In this document: one piece after another, positions 17,510 to 25,940 of the stretch
Layout of the letters: each line of letters begins with the position of its first letter
Numbering within the stretch: position 1 is the stretch's first letter
Assembly: GCF_900107665.1 (NCBI RefSeq)
Contig: NZ_FNQT01000001.1
Coordinates: forward strand, 784,398 to 848,397
From: Haloplanus vescus
GTDB taxonomy: Archaea > Halobacteriota > Halobacteria > Halobacteriales > Haloferacaceae
Direction of reading: 5' to 3'
DNA: 64,000 bases
The notes under the pieces: generated by a model
Told to the model about the DNA's origin: nothing
The model's input: the letters and a program-made list of their open reading frames with translations, nothing else
Databases searched by the model: none
Translations under genes and position numbers: made by a program

Positions 17510-18276
17510 CGGTGATCACGGTCGACGAGAGCGGGCGGCGAGTCCCGCGAGCGGTCGAGAATGGTGTGCAGTCGGTCGTTGCGGATGAGCCGCGCCCGAT
17601 GCCGGGAGGTGAGCAAGCCGCGTGCGAGCCGGAGCGTCGTCTCGACGGGCGAGACAGTCGATTCGGGGCGGTCCTCCCAGACGACCGGCACCTCGACGAT
17701 GCGACAGTCGACGGCGTCGGCGACGGCGAGGAGTTCGATGTCCCACGCGAAGCCGGGTTCGCGGAGGTGTGGCCGGATTCGCGTCCAGGCGTCGGCCGTG
17801 AGCGCCTTCGCGCCGCACTGGTAGTCGTAGAGGTGGACGTCGAGCAAGCGACGGGCCAGCCACGCGAACCCGTCGCCGAGGTAGCGCCGGGCGACGGTCT
17901 GGTGGGACTGGATGGTGGCGTCGGGGTGGCGGCGCGACCCGGCGGCGAGGTCGGCGTCGCCGCCCACGACGGGCGCGACGACGTCGGCAATGGAGGACGC
18001 CGGCGTACTGCCGTCGGCGTCGGCGAAGGCCATCACGTCGGTCGACAGTGCCTCGAAGCCGGCGGTGATGGCGGCGCCCTTGCCGCGGCGGCTGGACGCC
18101 TCGTTGAGCGTGACTGGGAGGGCGGCTATCTGCGCTCGCACCTCGGGGGTGGCAGCGTCGAGTTCGACGCGAATCTCGTCGGGGTCGACGGCATCGCGGA
18201 GGGCGCGGACGTACGCGTCGAGGCGGTCGACGTCCGGGTGGTACGCGGGAATGACTATCCCCACGGAGCGAGTCAT
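17506..18276 (-). CDS. family 2 glycosyltransferase (dolichol-phosphate sugar synthase-like)
   Basis: 256-residue soluble GT-A transferase. VGIVIPAYHPD starts the nucleotide-binding fold; SRRGKGAAITAGFEAL and FADADGSTP provide the metal-binding DxD (DAD) of the active site; DYQCGAKAL and GFAWDIELLAVA are acceptor-region motifs of DPM1/DPG-type enzymes. Likely transfers a sugar to a dolichol phosphate. Leaderless start ATG 18276 lies 27 nt after a TATA-like TTTTTTA. Paired with GtrA and divergent from the DUF2298 gene. Confidence 0.87.
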   Translation of the reverse strand: MTRSVGIVIPAYHPDVDRLDAYVRALRDAVDPDEIRVELDAATPEVRAQIAALPVTLNEASSRRGKGAAITAGFEALSTDVMAFADADGSTPASSIADVVAPVVGGDADLAAGSRRHPDATIQSHQTVARRYLGDGFAWLARRLLDVHLYDYQCGAKALTADAWTRIRPHLREPGFAWDIELLAVADAVDCRIVEVPVVWEDRPESTVSPVETTLRLARGLLTSRHRARLIRNDRLHTILDRSRDSPPALVDRDHR

Positions 18277-18299
18277 GCGACACCCTTTCGTGACCGACC

Positions 18300-18306
18300 T
18301 AAAAAA
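18300..18306 (-). promoter_or_regulatory. TATA-like box for the glycosyltransferase-gtrA operon
   Basis: TTTTTTA on the minus strand is centred 27 nt before ATG 18276. Confidence 0.5.
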
Positions 18307-18353
18307 CCGACCGACTTCGGGCGTTCGCGGCGGCGCGCGCCACATCACAAACG

Positions 18354-18359
18354 GTTTAC
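18354..18359 (+). promoter_or_regulatory. TATA-like box for the DUF2298 gene
   Basis: GTTTAC is centred about 28 nt before ATG 18384. With the minus-strand box at 18300 it makes a compact divergent promoter of about 110 bp. Confidence 0.45.
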
Positions 18360-18383
18360 CGCCGCTGGGCGGGCTTTCCATCG

Positions 18384-20705
18384 ATGGAGTACGGCCTCGT
18401 CGTTCGCTGGCTGGTCGTCTACGGCGCCCTCGCCGCACTCGGGCGACCCGTCGCCGCGCGCTTGCTCTCGACGATTCCGGGCCGCGGCGTCGGCTTCGCG
18501 CTCCCGACGGCGCTCGTCGTCCTCGGAACCGTCGCGTACTGGGTCGGCCACCTCGCGTTCGGTCCCGTCGCTCTCGGGGCCGCCCTCCTGGTCCTCCTCG
18601 CACTCGCCCTCCTCACCGGCCTCGACCACGACGCCCTGCGTCAGCGACGCCTCGAACTCGCTCACGGCGTCCGTCCGGGCCGGGTCCACGTCGAGGCCGC
18701 CCTCGTCTTCGTCGCCGCCTTCTGTCTGCTCGTCGGCGTCCGCGCACTCGACCCCGCGGTCTACCCCGTCGGCGGCGAGAAGTTCCTCGATTTCGGCCTG
18801 TTGAAGACGCTCGAACGCGCCGAGACGCTCCCGCCGGAGGACATGTGGTTCGCGAACGAACCCGTCGTCTACTACTACGGCGGCCACCTCCTGACGGCGC
18901 TGCTCTCCGACCTCACCGGAACGGCGCCCCGCTACGCCTACAACCTCTCGCTCGCGGGCTTCTACGCCACGCTCGTGACGGCGGCGTACGGGTTCGCGGG
19001 GGCGATAGCGCAGGAGCGAGCGAACGCGCGCCGGCCCGCCGCCCTCGCGGCCGCCTTCTTCGTCGGCCTGGCGAGCAACCTCGTCACGGCCGGGCGTCTC
19101 GTCATATCTGCGCTGCCGCCCGCACTTCAAGAGCGCGTCGCGGCCACCGTCGCCTCGCGGTCGCGCTACTCGGCCGACGCCGTCCTCGGGGGCATCGACT
19201 CCTTCTCGTACTGGACGGCGAGTCGCGTCATCCCCGGGACCATCAACGAGTTCCCCCTGTTCGCGTGGCTGAACGGCGACCTCCACGCGCACATGATGGG
19301 AACGCCGTTCCTCCTCCTCGGCGCCGCCGTCGCCTTCGCGCTCTACCGGACCGCGCCCCGTGACCTGCGGCGGCGGCGCGTCCTCGCCTTCGTCGCCATC
19401 CCCCTCCTCGCGGGGTTCCAGACCGTCGTCGACACGTGGAGTGTCCCCTCGCTGTTCGGCCTCCTTTGTCTCGCACTCGCGCTCGGCCCCGACGACCCGT
19501 GGCCGATTCTCTCCCGGCGAGTCGCCGCGTGGCGGCGGGCGCGCGACGACGGACCGCTCGTCGAAGAGACCGGTCGCCTCGTCGGGGCGCTCTGTGTCGC
19601 CGGCGTCGCGGGCGTGCTCGGCGGCGCACTCGCGCTCCCCTTCCTACTCGGCACCGCCGGCGGACGCGAGGTGGCGGTGCTCGCCGCGGCCGAGCGGTCG
19701 AGTCTGGGCGGTCTCCTGTTGGTCCACGGCGCCTTCCTCGCGACGTTCTACGCCTACCTGCTCGACAGATTGGGCGTCGACCGCGTGCTGCCGCTCGTGG
19801 TCGGCCTCGGTGCGTTCGGCGTCGTCGCCGTGGCTACGGCCCTGCCCGTCGCCGTCACCGTCGGCCCGCTGCTCGTCTTCGGCTGGGCGGCCTGTCGGAC
19901 GGACCGCCCGGTCGGCTTCGAGACGGTGCTCGTCGTCGCCGGCGCGGGACTGGTCGCACTCGTCGAACTCGTCTACGTCAAAGAGCAGGCTGGGCCGCTC
20001 CGCATGAACACGGTGTTCAAGACGTACATGCAGGTGTGGGTGCTCTGGAGCGTGGCCGCGGGCGTGGCGCTCCCGGCGTTCGTCCGCTGGGTCGGCACGC
20101 GGTCCCCGTCGGTGCCGGGGACGCGCTCGCGGTGGCTCCGGACGGGCCTCGCCGTCGCTGTCGTCCTCGCGACGATTCCCTACGCCGGGTTGGCGCTGTC
20201 GGCCCACGTCGAGCGGGGTGGCGACCCGACGCTCGACGCCACGGCGTTCGTCGAACGCGAGCATCCGACGGAGGCGCCGGCCATCGACTACATCGACGAC
20301 CTGTCGGGACAGCCGACACTCCTGTCCGCGCCCGCGACCGGTCGATATCCGGGACCGGGCGGCGAGTCGGGGGCGCCGCCGGGCATGTACAGCTGGGAGT
20401 CGAGTCCGGCGGCGAGTCTCACCGGCGTGCCGACTGTCGCCGGCTGGCACCACGAAGTCGGCTATCGCGGCTCGGACGCGTACCTGAAGCGCGTGCGTGA
20501 CGTGGACCGTGCGTACACCGGGACGCCGGCACAGACGGTCGCGGTGCTCGAACACTACGACGTGGCGTACGTGTGGGTGGGACCGGCAGAACGAGCGCGC
20601 TACGGGTCGGTGTCGTTCGGCGGTGTCGAGGGCGTCACACCGGTGTTCGACACCGAGACGGTGACTATCTACCGCGTCGACGAGGACGAACTGAGTGCGG
20701 CGTGA
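18384..20705 (+). CDS. DUF2298 / YYY-domain multi-pass membrane protein
   Basis: 773 residues with about 15-18 hydrophobic segments. The hallmark VYYYGGHLL of the YYY domain is near residues 168-176, preceded by GGEKFLDFG; a conserved SRVIPGTINEFP and WLNGDLHAH follow. The C-terminal part (about 600-773) is soluble and probably extracellular. The family resembles GT-C membrane glycosyltransferases by topology, but no activity is proven. Divergent from a glycosyltransferase and gtrA, which supports a role in surface glycan assembly. Confidence 0.85.
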   Translation: MEYGLVVRWLVVYGALAALGRPVAARLLSTIPGRGVGFALPTALVVLGTVAYWVGHLAFGPVALGAALLVLLALALLTGLDHDALRQRRLELAHGVRPGRVHVEAALVFVAAFCLLVGVRALDPAVYPVGGEKFLDFGLLKTLERAETLPPEDMWFANEPVVYYYGGHLLTALLSDLTGTAPRYAYNLSLAGFYATLVTAAYGFAGAIAQERANARRPAALAAAFFVGLASNLVTAGRLVISALPPALQERVAATVASRSRYSADAVLGGIDSFSYWTASRVIPGTINEFPLFAWLNGDLHAHMMGTPFLLLGAAVAFALYRTAPRDLRRRRVLAFVAIPLLAGFQTVVDTWSVPSLFGLLCLALALGPDDPWPILSRRVAAWRRARDDGPLVEETGRLVGALCVAGVAGVLGGALALPFLLGTAGGREVAVLAAAERSSLGGLLLVHGAFLATFYAYLLDRLGVDRVLPLVVGLGAFGVVAVATALPVAVTVGPLLVFGWAACRTDRPVGFETVLVVAGAGLVALVELVYVKEQAGPLRMNTVFKTYMQVWVLWSVAAGVALPAFVRWVGTRSPSVPGTRSRWLRTGLAVAVVLATIPYAGLALSAHVERGGDPTLDATAFVEREHPTEAPAIDYIDDLSGQPTLLSAPATGRYPGPGGESGAPPGMYSWESSPAASLTGVPTVAGWHHEVGYRGSDAYLKRVRDVDRAYTGTPAQTVAVLEHYDVAYVWVGPAERARYGSVSFGGVEGVTPVFDTETVTIYRVDEDELSAA

Positions 20706-20708
20706 GAC

Positions 20709-20963
20709 TCAGGGGCGCGCCGTCACTACGTCGAGGGAGTCGGCGTCGATGGAGTCGACGTCGAGCCAGTGGGGCACGAAGCGACGCTTCTCGAACGCCT
20801 CGCGTTCGTCGGGCGTCCCGATGGTACACCAGAGCTGTACTTCGTCGGGGCCGTGGTAGTCGCCCTGACGTTGGATGGAGAAACAGACGTGCTCCTCGCC
20901 GTCGTAGTCGATGACGGCGTCCTTTCGGATGCCGGGGTCCCCCCTGACGATGAGGTACTGCAT
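20709..20963 (-). CDS. HAH_0734 family small protein
   Basis: 84 residues from ATG 20963. The N-terminus MQYLIVRGDPGIRKDAVIDY matches a small haloarchaeal family of unknown function (named HAH_0734 in some annotations, from memory). It is a soluble alpha/beta protein without metal motifs. A longer in-frame reading to 21071 would overlap the rpl44e promoter and is rejected. It converges with the DUF2298 gene three bases away. Confidence 0.75.
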   Translation of the reverse strand: MQYLIVRGDPGIRKDAVIDYDGEEHVCFSIQRQGDYHGPDEVQLWCTIGTPDEREAFEKRRFVPHWLDVDSIDADSLDVVTARP

Positions 20964-21040
20964 GGACGGGCGTTCGGCCAGTCCGGGCTTAATCGCTTCG
21001 ATGGCTAGTAGGGGGTCGCCGGCGCCGCCGAACCAAACGG

Positions 21041-21048
21041 GTTTTAAC
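21041..21048 (+). promoter_or_regulatory. TATA-like box for the rpl44e operon
   Basis: GTTTTAAC is centred about 39 nt before ATG 21083, giving a leader of about 12 nt for the translation operon. Confidence 0.5.
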
Positions 21049-21082
21049 GCCCGACCCGAAATTGCCGACAAGGTAGATATCT

Positions 21083-21364
21083 ATGCAGATGCCACGCCGA
21101 TTCAACACGTACTGCCCGCACTGCAACGGGCACTTCGAGCACGAGGTCGAGAAAGTGCGTCGCGGTCGTGAGACGGGGATGAAGTGGATCGACCGTCAGC
21201 GCGAACGTAACACGTCCACCATCGGGAACGCCGGCAAGTTCTCGAAGGTGCCTGGTGGCGACAAACCGACGAAGAAAACCAACCTGAAGTACCGTTGCTC
21301 CGAGTGTGGGAAGGCCCACATGCGCGAGGGATGGCGGGCTGGTCGACTGGAGTTCCAGGAATGA
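21083..21364 (+). CDS. rpl44e: 50S ribosomal protein L44e
   Basis: 93 residues; the archaeal/eukaryotic L44e protein near the E site of the large subunit. Zinc ligands are Cys11/Cys14 (CPHC) and Cys72/Cys75 (CSEC). The basic middle region and the C-terminal [11 protein letters not shown] are family-typical. First gene of the operon rpl44e-rps27e-eif2a-nop10-PAC2; its TGA overlaps the next ATG by four bases. Confidence 0.97.
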   Translation: MQMPRRFNTYCPHCNGHFEHEVEKVRRGRETGMKWIDRQRERNTSTIGNAGKFSKVPGGDKPTKKTNLKYRCSECGKAHMREGWRAGRLEFQE

Positions 21365-21534
21365 CGGGGAGCTTCTTCACCGTCGAGTGCGCCGACTGTG
21401 GTAACGAACAGACCGTCTTCGGCAAGGTGTCGACGACGGTGAACTGCGCCGTCTGTGGCAGCACGCTCGCTCGCCCGAGCGGCGGCCAGACGGCGTTCGA
21501 GGGCGACATCGTCGACACCGTCGAGGCACGCTAA
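21361..21534 (+). CDS. rps27e: 30S ribosomal protein S27e
   Basis: 57 residues with a C4 zinc ribbon: Cys10/Cys13 (CADC) and Cys29/Cys32 (CAVC). The start is fixed by the ATGA overlap with rpl44e and by the family N-terminus SFFTVEC. Structural protein of the small subunit. Confidence 0.96.
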   Translation: MTGSFFTVECADCGNEQTVFGKVSTTVNCAVCGSTLARPSGGQTAFEGDIVDTVEAR

Positions 21535-21541
21535 CTCCACC

Positions 21542-22342
21542 ATGAAGTACAGTGGCTGGCCCGATCAGGGTGAACTCGTCGTCGGCAAAGTCGACGAGAT
21601 AACCGATTTCGGCGTGTTCGTCGACCTCGAGGAGTACGAGGACAAACGCGGTCTCGCGCACATCAGCGAGGTCGCCAGCGGCTGGATTAAGAACGTTCGC
21701 GACCACGTCCGCGAGGGACAGACGGTCGTCGCGAAGGTGCTCGACGTCGACGAGGAGTCCCAGCAGATAGACCTCTCGATAAAGGACGTCAACGAGCACC
21801 AGCGCAAAGAGAAGATTCAGGAGTGGAAAAACGAGCAGAAGGCCGACAAGTGGATGGCAATCGCCTTCGGGGAGGACGTCGCTGACGAGCGCTACCAAGC
21901 GGTCGCAGACGCGCTCCTCGACGAGTTCGAGAGCCTCTACGACGCCTTCGAGTCCGCGGCCATCCACGGCGACGAGGCCCTCGAAGACGTCGACCTCGAC
22001 GACGACGACGTCGACAGCATCGTCGAGACGGCCCGCGACAACGTCTCCGTGCCGTACGTCAACGTCACGGGCTACGTCGACCTCGAATGCCCGACCGGCG
22101 ACGGCGTCGACCACATCAAGGAGGCGCTGAAGGCCGCCGAGGGCAACGGCGACGTGAGCGACGAAATCGAGCTCTCGGTCTCGTACGTTGGGTCGCCGGA
22201 GTACCGCATCAAGGTGCAGGCGCCCGACTACAAGACGGCGGAGTCGGAACTCGAAGCCAGCGCGGAGCGAGCGCGCGAGGCCATCGCCGCGGTCGGTGGC
22301 ACGGGACGCTACCACCGCGAGCGCGAGACCGACGACGAATAA
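21542..22342 (+). CDS. eif2a: translation initiation factor aIF2 subunit alpha
   Basis: 266 residues, normal size. N-terminal S1/OB domain (about 8-85) with [20 protein letters not shown] and the loop RGLAHISEV, then a helical middle domain and a C-terminal alpha-beta domain that binds aIF2-gamma. Delivers initiator tRNA to the ribosome together with beta and gamma. Seven bases after rps27e, same operon. Interestingly the initiator tRNA gene is 4.5 kb away. Confidence 0.96.
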   Translation: MKYSGWPDQGELVVGKVDEITDFGVFVDLEEYEDKRGLAHISEVASGWIKNVRDHVREGQTVVAKVLDVDEESQQIDLSIKDVNEHQRKEKIQEWKNEQKADKWMAIAFGEDVADERYQAVADALLDEFESLYDAFESAAIHGDEALEDVDLDDDDVDSIVETARDNVSVPYVNVTGYVDLECPTGDGVDHIKEALKAAEGNGDVSDEIELSVSYVGSPEYRIKVQAPDYKTAESELEASAERAREAIAAVGGTGRYHRERETDDE

Positions 22343-22345
22343 CCG

Positions 22346-22528
22346 ATGAAATCGGACATCCGAGTGTGTTCGGCGTGGGAGGCGCGTCACGACCGCCCCG
22401 TCTACACGCTCGGGGAGACCTGTCCGGACTGCGGCGCCGACGCCGTCAACAGCGCGCCGGCGCCGTTCGATCCTGCGGACCCGTACGGGGAGTACCGACG
22501 CGCTCTTAAGCGGCGCGAACGCGAATAG
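22346..22528 (+). CDS. nop10: H/ACA RNP protein Nop10
   Basis: 60 residues; binds Cbf5 in RNA-guided pseudouridylation complexes. The second zinc pair Cys26/Cys29 (CPDC) is present, but of the first pair only Cys8 is kept (Trp11 stands where a second cysteine is common), so metal binding may be incomplete or use His15. C-terminal PFDPADPYGEYRRALKRR is the family helix. Four bases after eif2a. Confidence 0.94.
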   Translation: MKSDIRVCSAWEARHDRPVYTLGETCPDCGADAVNSAPAPFDPADPYGEYRRALKRRERE

Positions 22529-22533
22529 GCGGT

Positions 22534-23292
22534 ATGGACGCCATCGAGATCGAGACGGTCGCGGAGCCGACGCTGTCGGACCCAGTACTCATCGAGGGAC
22601 TGCCGGGCGTCGGACACGTCGGAAAACTCGCCGCGGAGTACCTTTTGGAGGAGTTCGACAGCGAGCTCGTCCGCCGCGTGTACGCCGACGAGTTCCCGCC
22701 ACAGGTGAGCATCGACGAGGAGGGCGTCGCCGACCTCGTCTGCGCGGAGTTTCACGCCGTCGAGACCGACGGGCGCGACCTCCTCGTCCTCACCGGCGAC
22801 CACCAAGCCGGGAGCAACGCGGGCCACTACCACCTCACGGAGTCGTTCCTCGACATCGCCGAGAGTTTCGGCGTCGAGTCGGTGTTCGCCCTCGGAGGCG
22901 TCCCGACGGGCGAGCTCATTGAGGAGTACCACGTCCTCGGCGCGGTGACGGACGCGGACCTGAAAGCCGACCTCGAAGCGGAGGACGTCGAGTTCCGTGA
23001 AGACGAACCCGCCGGCGGCATCGTCGGCGTCAGCGGTCTGTTGCTCGGCCTCGGCGGCCGTCGCGGCCTCGACGCCACCTGTCTCATGGGCGAGACCAGC
23101 GGTTACCTCGTCGACCCCAAGAGCGCCCGCGCCGTCCTCGAAGTGCTGGAGGAGGTCATCGGCTTCGACCTGAACTACGAGTCGCTCGAAGACCGGGCCG
23201 AGGAGATGGAAGAGGTCGTCGGCAAGATTCAGGAGATGCAGAATCAGGGCAACCAGATGCCCACCGACGACGACCTGCGCTACATCGGCTGA
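22534..23292 (+). CDS. PAC2-family proteasome assembly chaperone homologue
   Basis: 252 residues. The N-terminal LIEGLPGVGHVGKLAAEYL and the central LGGVPTGE are hallmarks of the archaeal PAC2/PbaA family; a helical C-terminus rich in Glu/Met/Gln (about 205-245) follows. PbaA homologues assist or resemble proteasome assembly factors. Its position at the end of the L44e-S27e-aIF2-alpha-Nop10 operon is conserved in archaea. Confidence 0.9.
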   Translation: MDAIEIETVAEPTLSDPVLIEGLPGVGHVGKLAAEYLLEEFDSELVRRVYADEFPPQVSIDEEGVADLVCAEFHAVETDGRDLLVLTGDHQAGSNAGHYHLTESFLDIAESFGVESVFALGGVPTGELIEEYHVLGAVTDADLKADLEAEDVEFREDEPAGGIVGVSGLLLGLGGRRGLDATCLMGETSGYLVDPKSARAVLEVLEEVIGFDLNYESLEDRAEEMEEVVGKIQEMQNQGNQMPTDDDLRYIG

Positions 23293-23315
23293 GGCCGTCG
23301 ACCCGGCGAGACGTT

Positions 23316-23323
23316 CTTTACGG
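23316..23323 (+). promoter_or_regulatory. TATA-like box for the J-domain gene
   Basis: CTTTACGG is centred 20-26 nt before the two candidate GTG starts 23338 and 23344 and fits the second better. Confidence 0.4.
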
Positions 23324-23337
23324 CTCGTTACCAACGG

Positions 23338-23937
23338 GTGCGCGTGCTTCCCGAGTGGGTCGGCCTCCTGCCGTCGTGGCTGCTCGTCGGGGTCGGCGGC
23401 GGACTCGCCGTCGCCGTGGTGGTGGCGGGCGTCTTCGTCGTCGCCAGCCGCCGCTTCCCGACGCCACCGCCGGAACGAGGGCCGCGAATCGACGGCTTGG
23501 ACCGTCGGCGCGACGAGATACGGACCTACCTCGGCAGTCTCGGCGAACGGTACGTCGAGGATGCCGTCGTCAGCGACGAGACGGTCGCCTTCTACCTACC
23601 CGAGCGCGACGTAGCGATTACCTTCGACCCGCAGGCGTTCTTCCGGGTCGAACGCGCTGGCACCGACGCTGTCCTCTGTGAGTACGAGATGCCGGCGACC
23701 CAACTCGGCGACCGCCTGCCGTTCGAGACGCCGGGGCGCGGCGGCGCGGTGACCGAACCCGCGGACGCCCGGCGAGCGTTCGCCCAGCTCGGCCTCGCGC
23801 CGACTGCCGACGCCGAGGCGGTGCGGACGGCGTACCGACAGCGAGTGAAAGACGTCCACCCCGACCAGGGCGGCGACCGCGAGTCGTTCCGAGCGTTACA
23901 GGAGGCCTACGCGACGGCGACAGAGTACGCGGAGTGA
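23338..23937 (+). CDS. membrane-anchored J-domain protein
   Basis: 199 residues. One N-terminal membrane segment (about 10-38), a middle globular part, and a C-terminal J domain (about 140-199) with the essential HPD in KDVHPDQGGD. J domains stimulate Hsp70 (DnaK), so this should recruit DnaK to the membrane. Drawn from GTG 23338; a second GTG at 23344 lies about 27 nt after a TATA-like CTTTACGG (23316-23323) and may be the real leaderless start, two residues shorter. Confidence 0.8.
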   Translation: MRVLPEWVGLLPSWLLVGVGGGLAVAVVVAGVFVVASRRFPTPPPERGPRIDGLDRRRDEIRTYLGSLGERYVEDAVVSDETVAFYLPERDVAITFDPQAFFRVERAGTDAVLCEYEMPATQLGDRLPFETPGRGGAVTEPADARRAFAQLGLAPTADAEAVRTAYRQRVKDVHPDQGGDRESFRALQEAYATATEYAE

Positions 23938-23965
23938 GTCGCAGTCGACGGTGAGTCGTCGGCGG

Positions 23966-24580
23966 TCAGTCGGTCGATTCGTCCGTCTCGTCTTCGGGGG
24001 TCGCCGACTCGTCTGAGAGGTGTTGCTCGATGCGCTCGAACGCCTCACGGGTGGCGCGCACCTCTGCGATGAGTTCTTCGAGTTGGTCGGCGCTGGCGGG
24101 CGTGCGACTCGACTGCTCTCCGTCCGTCCCGCCCGACTGGCCGCGCTGGAGTTCGGTGATTCGGTCGCGGACGGTCGGCGCGTCCGGAATCCCGCTGAAT
24201 GAGATTTCCGCGCCGCTGCTGCCGGCGGTGCTGATTGAGATGCTCCCGTAGCCGAACTGCTTGCCCCAGAAGCTCCGGTTGTACTCCGTGTTCTGGATGC
24301 GGTCGAGGTCGACTGTCTCGATGTTGGTCGAGAAGACACCCGACTTGACGTACAGCGACTCGGTGGTCACCACGTAGTCCGTGTTCTGGATGCGCAGGTA
24401 GGCGAAGGGGACGCCGACGAGAATCAGCACCCCAATCAGGACGACGGTCAGGAGCAGGCCGCTGACGATGGTGCCGTAGAGCGTCTCGAAGGCCGGCCGA
24501 CCCATCCAGACCACCTCCTCGCCGGGGTCGAGCGACAGCCACTCGGGGACCGTCTCGTCGCCGTCGGTCGTCTCACTCAT
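23966..24580 (-). CDS. PH-domain (bPH2) membrane protein, copy 2
   Basis: 204 residues. A short cytoplasmic N-terminus with WLSLDPGEEVVWMGRP is followed by two adjacent membrane segments (about 36-65) and a bacterial-type PH (bPH2/DUF304) domain of about 70-145 containing NTDYVVTTESLYVKSGVFST. The C-terminal part is acidic and predicted as a coiled helix. It overlaps the stop of the upstream paralogue by eight bases, so they are co-transcribed. Function unknown. Confidence 0.83.
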   Translation of the reverse strand: MSETTDGDETVPEWLSLDPGEEVVWMGRPAFETLYGTIVSGLLLTVVLIGVLILVGVPFAYLRIQNTDYVVTTESLYVKSGVFSTNIETVDLDRIQNTEYNRSFWGKQFGYGSISISTAGSSGAEISFSGIPDAPTVRDRITELQRGQSGGTDGEQSSRTPASADQLEELIAEVRATREAFERIEQHLSDESATPEDETDESTD

Positions 24581-25187
24581 CGCTCACGCACCCCCGTTCG
24601 ACGCGGGTGGCGGCGTCACGGAGCGCCCGGAACTCGTCGCGGAGCGTGTCGGCCGTCGCGGCGTCGACGAGCGTCGCCGCAGTGTCGCGGTCGGACTGGT
24701 CCGGGCCGATGCGTCGGCGAATCTCTTCGCGGACGGGCGCGGGGTCGTCCAAGTCGGTGAGTCGGAGGTCGACACCATCGGACCCGGCGGTGCTGAGTTC
24801 GATGGTGCCGTAGTCGAAGGCGTTGCCCCAGACGGATTTCGTCAGGCTGGTCTGCTGGACGGTCGAGAGTCCGATGCGGGAGACGTGCGTCGACAGCACG
24901 CCGGACTTGCGGTACAGGTTCCGGTCGGTCAGGACGTAGTCCACGTTCGTCGTGCGCAAGTACGCCCACGCGACGGCGGCGAGTGCCGGGAGTGCGAGCA
25001 AGACGATGCCGCCGACGAGGACTGCGGTTGGCAGGGCCCGAGTCGGGACGAATTGGGGCGCGAGCACGAGGGCGGCAATCCAGAGGACGGCCGCGGCGGC
25101 GGTTGGGAGGATGCGCCGGAGGCGTGGGCCACCCTGCCAGACGACTGTCTCGTCAGATTCGAGGGAGAGCCAATCGGGACGGGCCAT
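24573..25187 (-). CDS. PH-domain (bPH2) membrane protein, copy 1
   Basis: 204 residues, the same length and layout as the downstream gene: WLSLESDETVVWQGGP, two membrane segments, then NVDYVLTDRNLYRKSGVLSTHVSRI of the PH domain, and a helical C-terminus. The two are clearly tandem duplicates that have diverged mainly in the membrane segments and tail. They may form a heteromeric complex. ATG 25187 follows a TATA-poor region. Confidence 0.83.
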   Translation of the reverse strand: MARPDWLSLESDETVVWQGGPRLRRILPTAAAAVLWIAALVLAPQFVPTRALPTAVLVGGIVLLALPALAAVAWAYLRTTNVDYVLTDRNLYRKSGVLSTHVSRIGLSTVQQTSLTKSVWGNAFDYGTIELSTAGSDGVDLRLTDLDDPAPVREEIRRRIGPDQSDRDTAATLVDAATADTLRDEFRALRDAATRVERGCVSDE

Positions 25188-25268
25188 ACCGTCGTGTCTC
25201 CGTCGAGGGTGGAAAAAGTGTGGGCCCGACCGACATCCTCAACATCCCCAGACACGTCGGCGACAGTC

Positions 25269-25940
25269 ATGCGCTACCCCCGCGACGACCCGGGTCACGA
25301 CCGGGTGGCGACTGTCGACATCGAGACGACGGCGACCGACCCCGACGCGGGCGAACTCGTCTCCGTCGGCGTCGGTATCCACGACCGGGGCGACCCCCTG
25401 ACCGACGCGACCTACGAGACCTTCCACCGTCGCGGCGACGGCGAAGCGGCGCTTGTCGCTCGCGCGATGTCGCGGCTCGACGACGCCGGCGTCGACCGCC
25501 TCGTCACCTACAACGGCGCGGAGTTCGACCTTCCCTTCCTGACGGACCGCCTCGACCGACTGGGCGCGACGGTCGACTGGCCGCCGGTGACCGAGCCACC
25601 GGCCCACCTCGACCTCTTTCTCGACCGGAAGGAGCGAGCGGAGCGCGAGGGGAGCAAGTGGCCGACGCTCGAAGCCTGTCTGGAGGCGTACGGCCACGCG
25701 CCGGCGACGACTCGCTGGCGCGGCGCACCGCTCACGAACGGGCGCTTCGGCGAGGAACTCGGCCCGGCGTATCTCCGGACGCTCGGCACCGAGACGGGCG
25801 GGCGCTTTCGCGAGCGTCTGACCGAGGTGATGGACCACTACCTGACCGGCGACCTGGAGGCGACGCTCGCACTCTTCTACGCCGACGTTGGCGTCGACGT
25901 GACCGGTCGGTATCTGGGGACCGAGACGAACTTCGATTAA
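25269..25940 (+). CDS. DEDD-family 3'-5' exonuclease (RNase H fold)
   Basis: 223 residues. ExoI motif DIET (about 17-20), ExoII YNGAEFDLPFL, and ExoIII-like HYLTGDLEATLALFY carry the acidic metal ligands, so the fold and activity seem intact. Similar haloarchaeal proteins are annotated as ribonuclease H-like. Whether it acts on DNA or RNA is unknown. ATG 25269 is preferred over a long upstream extension. Its TAA stop overlaps the convergent oxidoreductase stop in TTAA. Confidence 0.84.
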   Translation: MRYPRDDPGHDRVATVDIETTATDPDAGELVSVGVGIHDRGDPLTDATYETFHRRGDGEAALVARAMSRLDDAGVDRLVTYNGAEFDLPFLTDRLDRLGATVDWPPVTEPPAHLDLFLDRKERAEREGSKWPTLEACLEAYGHAPATTRWRGAPLTNGRFGEELGPAYLRTLGTETGGRFRERLTEVMDHYLTGDLEATLALFYADVGVDVTGRYLGTETNFD

